The translations under genes were made by a program, and so were the position numbers. Below are positions 8,101-12,108 of a stretch of 12,211 nucleotides of DNA, one piece after another (position 1 is the stretch's first letter; every line of letters starts with the position of its first letter). Source of the DNA: Symbiodinium natans (Eukaryota > Sar > Dinophyceae > Suessiales > Symbiodiniaceae); contig CAJNDS010001642.1 of assembly GCA_905221605.1 (NCBI GenBank), positions 1 through 12,211 on the forward strand, written 5' to 3'. Below the pieces are notes generated by a model. It had not been told where the DNA came from. It saw only the letters and a program-made list of their open reading frames with translations, and searched no databases.

Positions 8101-8330
8101 GCATTCGATGGGAGATGGTGCTACAGCCTGTCACCACCAAGCACGAACTGGAAGCAGCCGTGGGCCTCGTACAGAACCGGGACAACGCTCACTGGGTGGC
8201 CTACCGCTTCTTCAACGACAGCATCTTTCGCATCGACTCCACAACGCGCTCTCCGGAGCAGCTGACAGACCAAGCCTTCTTGCACGACCTCGCCCAATAT
8301 CCCAACACATTTGCAATCCGAGAAGTCTAG
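2193..8330 (+). CDS. Helitron-like Rep/Pif1-helicase transposase with C-terminal Josephin-like protease
   Basis: An intronless 2045-residue rolling-circle transposase; start GCCATGG, stop TAG. Residues 4-25: Cys cluster C-x2-C-x12-C-x4-C. Residues 55-203: alternating 29/28-residue repeats. Residues 246-272: second Cys cluster (246, 249, 259, 269, 272). About 290-400: DUF6570-like (LRPMEQHLIA). LFPHLFPTG ends at 497. The HUH nuclease has FMTLTC (603-608), RGYPHAHILLW with H757 and H759, and YILGY with Y930 and Y934, the Y-x3-Y pair of Helitron Rep. The Pif1 helicase has Walker A GPGGCGKS (K1316), Walker B VDEMG (D1395, E1396), GDLYQLPP (1432-1439), TIHKSQ (1666-1671) and YVALSR (R1699). Then a C2HC finger (1788, 1791, 1805, 1809), a Lys-rich linker and a Josephin-like domain (Q1898, C1903, H2000, D2015). 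Rep and helicase are certain by motif; the protease is strong by motif and spacing. Every key residue I checked is present, so it may be active. Confidence 0.93.
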   Translation: MAPCQRCGVGNRSGRGQGWCSDPRCRQAEKEERQAEESAKRKARQQERAAKGGGSRGPLPPEGVSRQAQRRELQAERAEHGFASRGPKPEEDNREAQRLQLQAERAEHGFASRGPLPPEGVSRQAQRRELQAERAEHGFASRGPKPEEDNREAQRLQLQAKRAEHGFASRGPLPPEGVSRQAQRRELQAERAEDGFASRGPKPIATEIQKQGYPFPDEDELTPEQVDAHYLAFVRSWGRFGLSRVCEKCRTLTPAKHVCPAKGTKQMLCKRCREDSTKIILPDVPTAPEALQILRPMEQHLIAMARISQVLIDKLPSGGPSAQWGRMYTVLMEDPFICDVLEGAILEEDGTVFVQGVQGLTASPARLDCLHEALKELKAQHRLYKANPAVDRAIAKMATILDVQLAQPDAVDERLSQQTASQGRQTGESGGSHSSALGSQSHGILREKEEDLEMTYLLPKELKIPGAETRQLQKARGCAALTDDMDVKLFPHLFPTGTGGWQSMYPSFSQYARKRLLSQDPRFEASPAYTMWLLETQTKKRLSGNINVQISGQQAPSRKTMYERGNNQVYTALRDIPGTQPYIYAKKGVALSMYEQLGTPNFFMTLTCHARQPDILVAAITGRLLRLRPETPPEELERQAAEILRCYQSDEQFKWDDLSPNQLCNQQPAIVARQFMHQLNQLMAWLEAEHDTESHLEQEADEQDEPEGGHRKEPADFAQAPTRDSAGRHRGVRTERPPFKIRDYIIRIEWQKRGYPHAHILLWAVEWPRRTSAVSSRDAEKTAEAEAIVPDWSDEEAMESFTPTCAEDWSDKYICTKSPESWRKSTKVSPRNKELNAQLAELVRHKHSEYCGIKTYGSCRFGFPHNEIEERTRRRTSQEKYANSRWKSSLVVRRAQGDNMFGQYNIKILRRWRASMDLQVICELTSASRYILGYSFKSEQDLAAQRRMESILASLASSRNDHGGTSLGSQQVYKAAHAALQGRTTSTFEACHLLLGFPIVEFSREHIWVQVGPPDTWTLSVPQHEESLALQQPESYRNSKLDRDGRMPAAQRWYREMQVAFGNIEVELPVEGGKPATCRLMNMNFLDFCAAFKFIGVEFPQLRKRPAIVGYRNFSPDQEPEAFWFSRLLLYSVWTEPGDWLQEEDKGSHAAAFQRIARDLDGYPDFLRSKCFPQMDGTVNAARKLQAVQAVMYMKARMHPAHLRDGWANSKIAQDNYEDSIQILEALKARHGDDIEFAAPDHVPTGAPGDAFAPVEGGEESFNMLTAAENPSPETQHQRRAMEYIFETVWARRNTNDTNNTDRLHMLLHGPGGCGKSVVVRAAAHMLREAGVGTIIAAPTGVAAWNINGVTLHTCCLLPVVNQSYGRACDVPLPNGPILATLRSIWKLVAALFVDEMGFISSFMLERLDQHLRLAKNMPHVPFGGVHVVFSGDLYQLPPPGGLPAFASSLWTLLQLCELEGNQRAAKDPKWAALLARVRVGTWTEEDIQELQGMVPNKNDSRPSPKAVCLYPTRKAVAEKNRHYIEEHVKRTGVKLYQSPALDTNVKTGAPLSPEVVWADPENTAGLETLLHLAVGVRVMLRYNLDTQDGLVNGACGFVEHIDADETTGEIEKVWIEFEKKAGAKWRAENETSFVAISRRSATYLDMEGSKASRLQFPLVLAKATTIHKSQAATLQDGAHSRLDATCKQEGQAYVALSRCPEQALCTLEFFNPKSLRFNSKAEWALTQLKAQQAERDGTQLWKQLFQPPQSKDFYEAKLAEMGAPDWAQLMKRKEEEEHADGELPWCCRQCGQELPNTKLAIKEHKQKCPSKPKAKAKGSAKAKSKGKGGCKGRTKSVAKAKSRSSAKSRILLLGVPDKRPAADSAPNAPSAKHARTSNKPAAPLPSPQSNLPYFERQDRALCGMHALNNALGGAVFTETDMKEAVQILLQEGGEERGEVAQDHMAADGYYSSEVLAQVIQSKALAAFNRIRWEMVLQPVTTKHELEAAVGLVQNRDNAHWVAYRFFNDSIFRIDSTTRSPEQLTDQAFLHDLAQYPNTFAIREV
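2355..2801 (+). repeat. 171-bp in-frame tandem repeat within the transposase N terminus
   Basis: Units start at 2355, 2526 and 2697, exactly 171 bp apart, with about 2.6 copies. Each unit encodes 57 residues made of two related halves, a 29-residue half beginning SRGPLPPEGVSRQAQ and a 28-residue half beginning SRGPKPEEDNREAQ, both ending in QAERAEHGFA or a close variant. The copies differ by only a few bases, so expansion or homogenisation is recent, and all preserve the frame. The repeats are charged (Arg, Glu, Gln) and probably helical. The same stretch is also open in another plus frame and on the minus strand; those frames are shadows. Confidence 0.95.
4449..4994 (+). other. HUH nuclease catalytic motifs of the Rep domain
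   Basis: The metal-binding pair H757/H759 lies in RGYPHAHILLW (codons from 4449), preceded by IRIEWQKRG. The paired tyrosines Y930 and Y934 lie in YILGYSFK at 4980-4994. In Helitron Rep proteins such pairs nick DNA and form the covalent 5' link. Both are retained, which argues against a dead copy. The conserved stretch YGSCRFGFP (near 4757) between them is typical of the family. Confidence 0.88.
6111..7289 (+). other. Pif1-family SF1B helicase domain
   Basis: Motifs appear in the expected order: LLHGPGGCGKS (Walker A, 6111-6143), APTGVAAWNINGVTLHT (motif Ia region), LFVDEMGFIS (Walker B, from 6366), VFSGDLYQLPP (motif III), VGVRVMLRYNLDTQDGLVNG (from about 6918), KATTIHKSQAATL, and YVALSRC (7272-7292). 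This is a full set for ATP-driven 5'-to-3' unwinding as known for Pif1. The Walker B box has MGFIS where many relatives have a variant of ISMVS, a mild difference. Confidence 0.92.
7554..7860 (+). other. C2HC zinc finger and Lys-rich linker
   Basis: Residues 1788-1809 form C-x2-C-x13-H-x3-C, a likely zinc finger directly after the helicase. It is followed by a stretch of about 45 residues of KAKAK/KSKGKG type (about 1811-1850) and then a Pro/Ala/Ser-rich spacer with KRPAA, which could serve as nuclear localisation or DNA contact. The low-complexity spacer separates the transposase core from the protease and would allow an independent or cleavable C-terminal domain. Confidence 0.75.
7860..8327 (+). 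other. Josephin-like cysteine protease domain
   Basis: Residues 1890-2045 open with LPYFERQDRALCGMHALNN, close to the Josephin signature of ataxin-3 and Josephin-1/2 (ExQ...LCxxHxLNN). Predicted catalytic residues are Q1898, C1903, H2000 in AHWVAYR and D2015 in FRIDS. The His-to-Asp spacing of 15 residues equals the His-to-Asn spacing in ataxin-3; Josephin-1/2 have Asp there. Josephin enzymes are deubiquitinases. OTU and Ulp1-type proteases, better known neighbours in mobile elements, have different motif order and active-site context. The domain ends with the protein, as a complete unit. Confidence 0.85.
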
Positions 8331-8849
8331 GCCGGCAGGGAAGGGCTTCAACGCTCGCAACCACCATGTCTGTAGAGGCAGCAAGAATGCACAGCAACCG
8401 CCCGCCGCCTGCCAGGTTCCGCGGCTGCCGAGGACACAACGTCCATGTCTCACCACCTGCAGCAGGGTCTGCGCAGACCAAAGCTTAGGTCAGGACCACC
8501 AATGTACGCCAGCTCGGTGAAAAAGAAGCATGGAGCTGGCTTGGAAGAACATCCAGCAAGCTTGTGTAATTCCTCACAGCAACACATCCACGACAATCCA
8601 TCCACGCAAAATTCTTGGCTCAAGAGAAGCGAACTCACAAGAAGCGAATCGAACATACATTCTTCTCATAGAAAACGACAGAGGTAGGGCCCCGAAAAGT
8701 CGTGTCTCGCATTTGCCAAATACCGAAGACGAGTCAATATCTGCCCAAGAATTTGCAACCAGCAATTTAGAAAATCAGAACCCATGACCCATCAGACCCG
8801 CCAAAACCCCGGACGCAAACCCTGTAAGACCTGGCTGTGTATGACCGTG
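8331..8849. other. Gene-poor segment downstream of the Helitron ORF
   Basis: No convincing gene is present; open frames are short and compositionally unremarkable. The segment probably holds the 3' untranslated region, but dinoflagellates often lack AATAAA signals and no poly(A) site can be placed. It contains a hairpin at 8508-8540, a TTGGCTCAAG string at 8615-8624 and, at 8797-8826, a 30-bp block that recurs at 9766-9795. Confidence 0.6.
8508..8540. repeat. Perfect 8-bp inverted repeat downstream of the transposase
   Basis: GCCAGCTC (8508-8515) and GAGCTGGC (8533-8540) are exact reverse complements around a 17-nt loop, 177 nt after the stop codon. Helitron 3' ends carry a hairpin a few bases before CTRR, but this loop is long and no CTRR lies at the expected distance after the stem. 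It may be an RNA 3'-end structure or chance. Confidence 0.4.
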
Positions 8850-8985
8850 TTCGATGGGACATGGTCTTGCAGTCCGTCCCCATGAAGGAAGCTATTCGAT
8901 GGGAGATAGTCTTGCAGCCGGTCACCACTAAGCACGAACTGGAAGCAGCCGCGGACCGCAATTTCCCAACACATTCGCAATCCGA
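8850..8985 (+). pseudogene. Degenerate echo of the Josephin-domain 3' end
   Basis: 8894-8955 matches 8103-8164 of the transposase with about 7 differences and preserves its frame: IRWEIVLQPVTTKHELEAA against IRWEMVLQPVTTKHELEAA. Then 8964-8985 matches 8300-8321 (one difference), so about 130 bp including the catalytic His region is missing and the frame shifts at the join. A shorter preceding echo (8850-8888, VRWDMVLQ) lies 45 bp upstream. It lacks the catalytic Cys and His and cannot encode an active protease. It probably derives from a related, diverged copy. Confidence 0.7.
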
Positions 8986-9192
8986 TACTTGGCATGAAAA
9001 CAATACGAGAAAAGAAAGAACCCAAAAAGCTTCAGTAGACAGGTCTCCCAAGCAACACACCACTAAGCACGAACTGGAAGCAGCCGCGGACCGCAATTTC
9101 CCAACACATTCGCAATCCGAAACTTGGCATGAAAACAATACGAGAAAAGAAAGAACCCAAAAAGCTTCAGTAGACAGGTCTCCCAAGCAACA
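8923..9192 (+). repeat. 135-bp tandem duplication
   Basis: 8923-9057 and 9058-9192 are identical except for one base (GATACTT versus GAAACTT). The unit begins in the Josephin echo (CACCACTAAGCACGAAC) and runs through ATGAAAACAATACGAG to TCCCAAGCAACA. Its length is a multiple of three, so a weak open frame continues through both copies. Near-identity points to a very recent duplication, much younger than the echo itself. Confidence 0.93.
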
Positions 9193-9312
9193 ATTTTATT
9201 CGGGCTCTCCAACTTATTTGCGCAAGGCTTCACCAAGCCTGGAAAGCCATATACCCCATCTACCCAACCCCCTCAACTCCAAAACACCCGTCGAAGGAAA
9301 GCCATCGCACGT

Positions 9313-9345
9313 TTGTTCAAACGCAAAAGAAAAAACCGGTCAAAA
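9313..9345 (+). repeat. 33-bp direct repeat, left copy
   Basis: This block (TTGTTCAAACGCAAAAG... to GGTCAAAA) matches 9701-9733 with a single mismatch. The two copies bracket the CAGCCC-type minisatellite, as if that array had expanded inside a unit present at both sides. Confidence 0.85.
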
Positions 9346-9405
9346 ATCCGGTCAAAAGTCTTTACCCCGGACCCTAATTCCGTTCGAGCAGCTCGTGCAA
9401 TCACA

Positions 9406-9685
9406 CCAGCCCCCAGCCCCACAGCCCCAGCCCCCAGCCAGCCCCAGCCCCAGCCCCAGCCCAGCGCCCAGCCCCAACCCCCAGCCCCGCCCCAGCCCCA
9501 GCCTCAGTCCCAGCCCCAGTCACAATTAGCCAACCCCAGCCCCAGCCAGGCCCAGCCAGCCCCAGCCATGCTCAGCACCACAACAGACAGCCCAGCCCAG
9601 CCCAGCCCCCCAGCCCCAGCCCCAGCCCCAGCTCCTGGGGCTGGGACCCAGCCCAGCCCCAGCCCCAGCCCCAGCAGCCCCAGCC
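9406..9685 (+). repeat. CAGCCC/CAGCCCC-type minisatellite
   Basis: Irregular 6-7-bp units (CAGCCC, CAGCCCC, CCCAGC) fill about 280 bp with interruptions near 9519-9535 and 9570-9590. They read as Pro/Gln/Ser/Ala-rich peptides in the plus frames, which explains the open frames there. I do not consider these real genes. A short inverted pair, CCCCAGC and GCTGGGG, flanks TCCT near 9633. Confidence 0.85.
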
Positions 9686-9700
9686 GTCAAAACCAAAATC

Positions 9701-9733
9701 TTGTTCAAAAGCAAAAGAAAAAACCGGTCAAAA
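9701..9733 (+). repeat. 33-bp direct repeat, right copy
   Basis: Partner of 9313-9345 with one mismatch. It leads directly into the GTCAAAACCC array, whereas the left copy has only two degenerate units of that kind after it. Confidence 0.85.
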
Positions 9734-9779
9734 CCCCGTCAAAACCCGTCAAAACCCCGTCAAAACCCGTCAAAACTCC
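9727..9779 (+). repeat. GTCAAAACCC(C) minisatellite with alternating 11/10-bp units
   Basis: Units run 11, 10, 11, 10, 11 bp (9727-9737, 9738-9747, 9748-9758, 9759-9768, 9769-9779), the longer having an extra C; the last ends CTCC. The alternation implies a 21-bp higher-order unit. The unit resembles the telomeric AAACCC motif and lies 26 bp before the telomeric array. Confidence 0.85.
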
Positions 9780-9804
9780 GGACACAAACCCTATACAATT
9801 TCTA

Positions 9805-10086
9805 TAAACCCTTAAACCCTAAACCCTAAACCCTAAACCCTAAACCCTAAACCCTAAACCCTAAACCCTAAACCCTAAACCCTAAACCCTAAACCCTAAA
9901 CCCTAAACCCTAAACACTAAACCTAAACCCTAAACCCTAAACCCTAAACCCTAAACCCTAAACCCTAAACCCTAAACCCTAAACCCTAAACCCTAAACCC
10001 TAAACCCTAAACCCTAAACCCTAAACCCTAAACCCTAAACCATAAACCCTAAACACTAAACCATAAACCCTAAACCATAAACCCTC
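9805..10086 (+). repeat. Telomeric repeat array, (TAAACCC)n on the plus strand
   Basis: From 9813 there are 14 perfect TAAACCC units, then TAAACAC and TAAACC, then 16 perfect units (9924-10035), then a mix of TAAACCC, TAAACCA and TAAACAC. This is the C-rich strand of the TTTAGGG telomere known in plants, many green algae and dinoflagellates. In this orientation a chromosome end would lie to the left, yet more than 9.8 kb of other DNA lies there, so the array is interstitial in this assembly. Confidence 0.97.
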
Positions 10087-10268
10087 AACACCCCTTAAGC
10101 CTAAATCCTGTAAACCGCCCTAAACCCTAAACCCCGAACGCCCTAGAACCCACCTAAACCCCTAAACCCCTAAACCCCTCAAACCCCAAACCACTAACGC
10201 CTAGAACCCCTAAACCCTAAACCCAAATTCCCTTTAAGTAACTAAACCTAAACCCCTAAACCCTCACA
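10087..10268 (+). repeat. Degenerate telomere-like repeats
   Basis: The telomeric pattern decays to the right into units such as CCTAAACCCC, GCCCTAAACC and ACGCCCTAGAACCC with irregular lengths. Such decay is typical of the inner, subtelomeric side of a telomere tract. No gene is present. Confidence 0.85.
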
Positions 10269-10349
10269 GACCCCAAAATAAGATAGAAAATTGTATGTGG
10301 CACCAATCTGAATTTTCAAAGATATTTGTCTAAACAGCTGACAAACAGA

Positions 10350-10409
10350 GTTTAAGTAAATTAATCCAAAGCGGGAGGCCGGGAGGCCAAATGTTCAATT
10401 TACTTAAAC
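10350..10409. repeat. Perfect 13-bp inverted repeat, 34-nt spacer
   Basis: GTTTAAGTAAATT (10350-10362) and AATTTACTTAAAC (10397-10409) are exact reverse complements. The spacer contains a tandem GGGAGGCCGGGAGGCC. It lies just inside the degenerate telomeric repeats. It could be a hairpin, a small inverted-repeat element or a protein-binding site. Confidence 0.8.
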
Positions 10410-10562
10410 CTGTGGGGCCTTCCCGTGCCCCGGCAAACCAAAGCCCAACTCACCTTCCAAAGCCCAAAATTGGCTTCCAAAACCCCAAATTGTCCGCTTC
10501 CCAGGCTCCCAATGAAATTGGGCATTACAAGGAAGCGATGAAAGGAGCGACCGCGTGAATCC

Positions 10563-10815
10563 GTGAAAGAAACGAAAGAAGGAAGTGAGTTAATATCTGA
10601 ATGTGGGTTCCTTTCACTCCGTTCTTTCCTAATGCAATAAAAGACGCGAGATTATATTACAAATCGCCCAACCGTGCATACGAACCGCCGGAATGACAGG
10701 GAATTTATTAACGCGTGTTGTCCGTTCACACTTTATAAACCAATTTAATACGGTAATAAGGGTGTATGAAGCATATTATCCTGTGAACGAAGTGAAACGA
10801 AGGAAGTGAATTAAT
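10563..10815 (+). repeat. Dispersed purine-rich direct repeat pair
   Basis: 10563-10594 and 10783-10815 share GTGAA...ACGAA...GAAGGAAGTGA(A/G)TTAAT in the same order with small gaps. A third, shorter relative is near 11347 (GTGAACGAAACGAGGGAAT). All are on the plus strand and strongly purine-biased. Confidence 0.6.
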
Positions 10816-10949
10816 CCTGTAATTTAGTACGTTCTCTACATAATAATAAAGGCGTGAGCACTAAGAATAGAATAATAATGCGTGAACACAGTGAGCGCGT
10901 CCATAGAAAAAGTGTGTTGTTTCGTTCATGCCCTTCGTTCGCTTCTTTC

Positions 10950-10987
10950 GCGCATTCATGCTTTCACTTCGCTTCATTATAATGCGC
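10950..10987. repeat. 7-bp inverted repeat GCGCATT/AATGCGC
   Basis: GCGCATT (10950-10956) and AATGCGC (10981-10987) flank a 24-nt pyrimidine-rich loop (TTCACTTCGCTTC). The loop belongs to the inverted member of the GTGAA-CGAA motif family. Confidence 0.5.
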
Positions 10988-11299
10988 TCTCTTCATAAAC
11001 TCACTCAATGGTGTACACGCAAGAATCAGTGAATTGGACTCACGGTTTTAGTTCTATTCACTCTGGAACAATCATCAACTGGCTCCTGTCTCACCGTTTC
11101 ACTCATACACTCATACGAAGGGAGCAACCATTAGGATGACACATTAGCTTCTTGAAGGGGTTTTTCAAGGGTCTTTAGGAATCTCCGGAACAACAGGAAC
11201 GCACCAATCATTTCCTCATGCACACGGCTTTCCGGGGTGTTATCTTCATGTGGGCTTTCCTGGTGATCTGTGAGTGAAGGTAGTACGTGAAGAGAATAC

Positions 11300-11345
11300 A
11301 ATTTTAATATTATGGCAAGTTTACGCGTGTAATAATATTATAATT
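11300..11345. repeat. 14-bp near-perfect inverted repeat
   Basis: AATTTTAATATTAT (11300-11313) and ATAATATTATAATT (11332-11345) pair with one mismatch across an 18-nt loop containing ACGCGTGT. The arms are pure A/T. Confidence 0.7.
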
Positions 11346-11470
11346 GTGTGAACGAAACGAGGGAATAAGATTATAAATGAGCTCGCGAATGCATGAATCT
11401 TATGAGCGACCCCACAGAAAGGCTTGTTCATGAAGTTACAGTATTCATGAAGATATTATAACTACGAAGT

Positions 11471-11546
11471 GAATGCAATGAACGGGACAGGAATACTATT
11501 AACACGCCCCAACAATAAGTCTTTTTACGGGGCGTTCATTGTATTC
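11471..11546. repeat. Nested inverted repeats at the right edge of the AT-rich island
   Basis: Outer arms GAATGCAATGAAC (11471-11483) and GTTCATTGTATTC (11534-11546) pair with one G-T wobble. A second stem, ACGCCCC (11504-11510) with GGGGCGT (11529-11535), is perfect with an 18-nt loop ending in TTTTTAC. The two stems share bases at 11534-11535, so they partly exclude one another. Confidence 0.65.
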
Positions 11547-11561
11547 GTTCACTCCTTATAG

Positions 11562-11728
11562 GCCCAGGCCCAGGCCCAGGCCCAGGCCGGCCCAGGCCCA
11601 GGCCCCACACAAGGCTTAAACCCAGGCCCACCAGGCCCCAGCCCCACCCCCAGCCCCCAGCCCACCATCCAGGCTCCAGGCCCCAGCCCCAAACCCAGAC
11701 CCCAGGCTGGCCCAGCCCCCAGCCCCAG
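11562..11728 (+). repeat. GGCCCA-type and irregular CCCAG minisatellite
   Basis: Regular GGCCCA hexamers (about 11562-11604) pass into irregular CCCCAG/CCAGG units up to 11728. The minus strand reads as Gly/Trp/Leu-rich repeats, which explains the long but spurious minus-strand open frames. Confidence 0.85.
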
Positions 11729-11880
11729 CCCCACAGCCCCACAGCCCCACAGCCCCACAGCCCCACAGCCCCACAGCCCCACAGCCCCACAGCCCCACAG
11801 CCCCACAGCCCCACAGCCCCACAGCCCCACAGCCCCACAGCCCCACAGCCCCACAGCCCCACAGCCCCACAGCCCCACAG
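11729..11880 (+). repeat. CCCCACAG octamer array, 19 units
   Basis: Nineteen perfect tandem copies of CCCCACAG fill 152 bp. An irregular 76-bp stretch follows (11881-11956), with scattered decayed CCCCACAG units, before the octamer resumes. Confidence 0.97.
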
Positions 11881-11956
11881 CCCTACAGTTCCCCACAGCC
11901 CCAACATGCCCCACAGTCCACAGTGTCCCCTCACAATGCCCCATCAGCCACACCAG

Positions 11957-12012
11957 CCCCACAGCCCCACAGCCCCACAGCCCCACAGCCCCACAGCCCC
12001 ACAGCCCCACAG
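11957..12012 (+). repeat. CCCCACAG octamer array, 7 units
   Basis: Seven perfect copies of the same octamer as at 11729-11880, leading without interruption into 12-bp derivatives. Confidence 0.97.
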
Positions 12013-12108
12013 CCCCACACACAGCCCCACACACAGCCCCACACACAGCCCCACACACAGCCCCACACACAGCCCCACACACAGCCCCACACACAGCCCC
12101 ACACACAG
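12013..12108 (+). repeat. CCCCACACACAG 12-mer array, 8 units
   Basis: Eight perfect copies of a 12-bp unit that equals the octamer plus a 4-bp ACAC-type insertion. Confidence 0.97.

Larger units (their letters stand above)
2193..8330 (+). mobile_element. Helitron-like rolling-circle transposon, coding core (ends not located)
   Basis: The Rep plus Pif1 combination defines Helitron-superfamily elements, which move by a single-strand rolling-circle mechanism and usually lack terminal inverted repeats and target duplications. Only the coding core is placed here. I found no confident TC 5' end or hairpin-plus-CTRR 3' end. The degenerate echo of the ORF 3' end at 8850-9192 suggests the right border lies at or before that region, or that related copies are nested there. 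The ~40-bp array and split gene upstream could be inside or outside the element. Confidence 0.8.
10269..11560. other. AT-rich gene-free island with many inverted repeats
   Basis: No open frame of 60 codons occurs in nearly 1.3 kb, although such frames are dense elsewhere in the window. Base composition is clearly richer in A and T than both flanks. Purine-rich GTGAACGAA/GTGAAACGAAGG motifs recur on the plus strand (10563-10594, 10783-10815, 11347-11375) and as the complement at about 10919-10976. Several perfect or near-perfect inverted repeats are present. An organelle-derived insert, a non-coding mobile element and subtelomeric spacer are all possible. Confidence 0.65.

Noticed and set aside
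8321-8330. CTAG at the transposase stop as the Helitron 3' terminus
   Set aside because: No hairpin lies just upstream, and CTAG here is simply part of the stop codon context.
8837-9529. 230-codon plus-strand open frame
   Set aside because: It starts at GTG, consists of Josephin echo, the 135-bp duplication and minisatellite, and lacks catalytic residues; annotated as pseudogene and repeat instead.
9313-9807. Pro/Gln-rich plus-strand open frame
   Set aside because: It is mostly CAGCCC minisatellite and GTCAAAACCC repeats with no non-repetitive domain, and it ends at the telomeric array.
9813-10035. CRISPR-like or other spaced repeat array
   Set aside because: The 7-bp units are contiguous without spacers and match the TTTAGGG telomere exactly.
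11151-11169. CTTGAA...TTCAAG stem as a terminator
   Set aside because: Six-bp stem with a short loop in a eukaryotic, gene-free region; no gene ends nearby.
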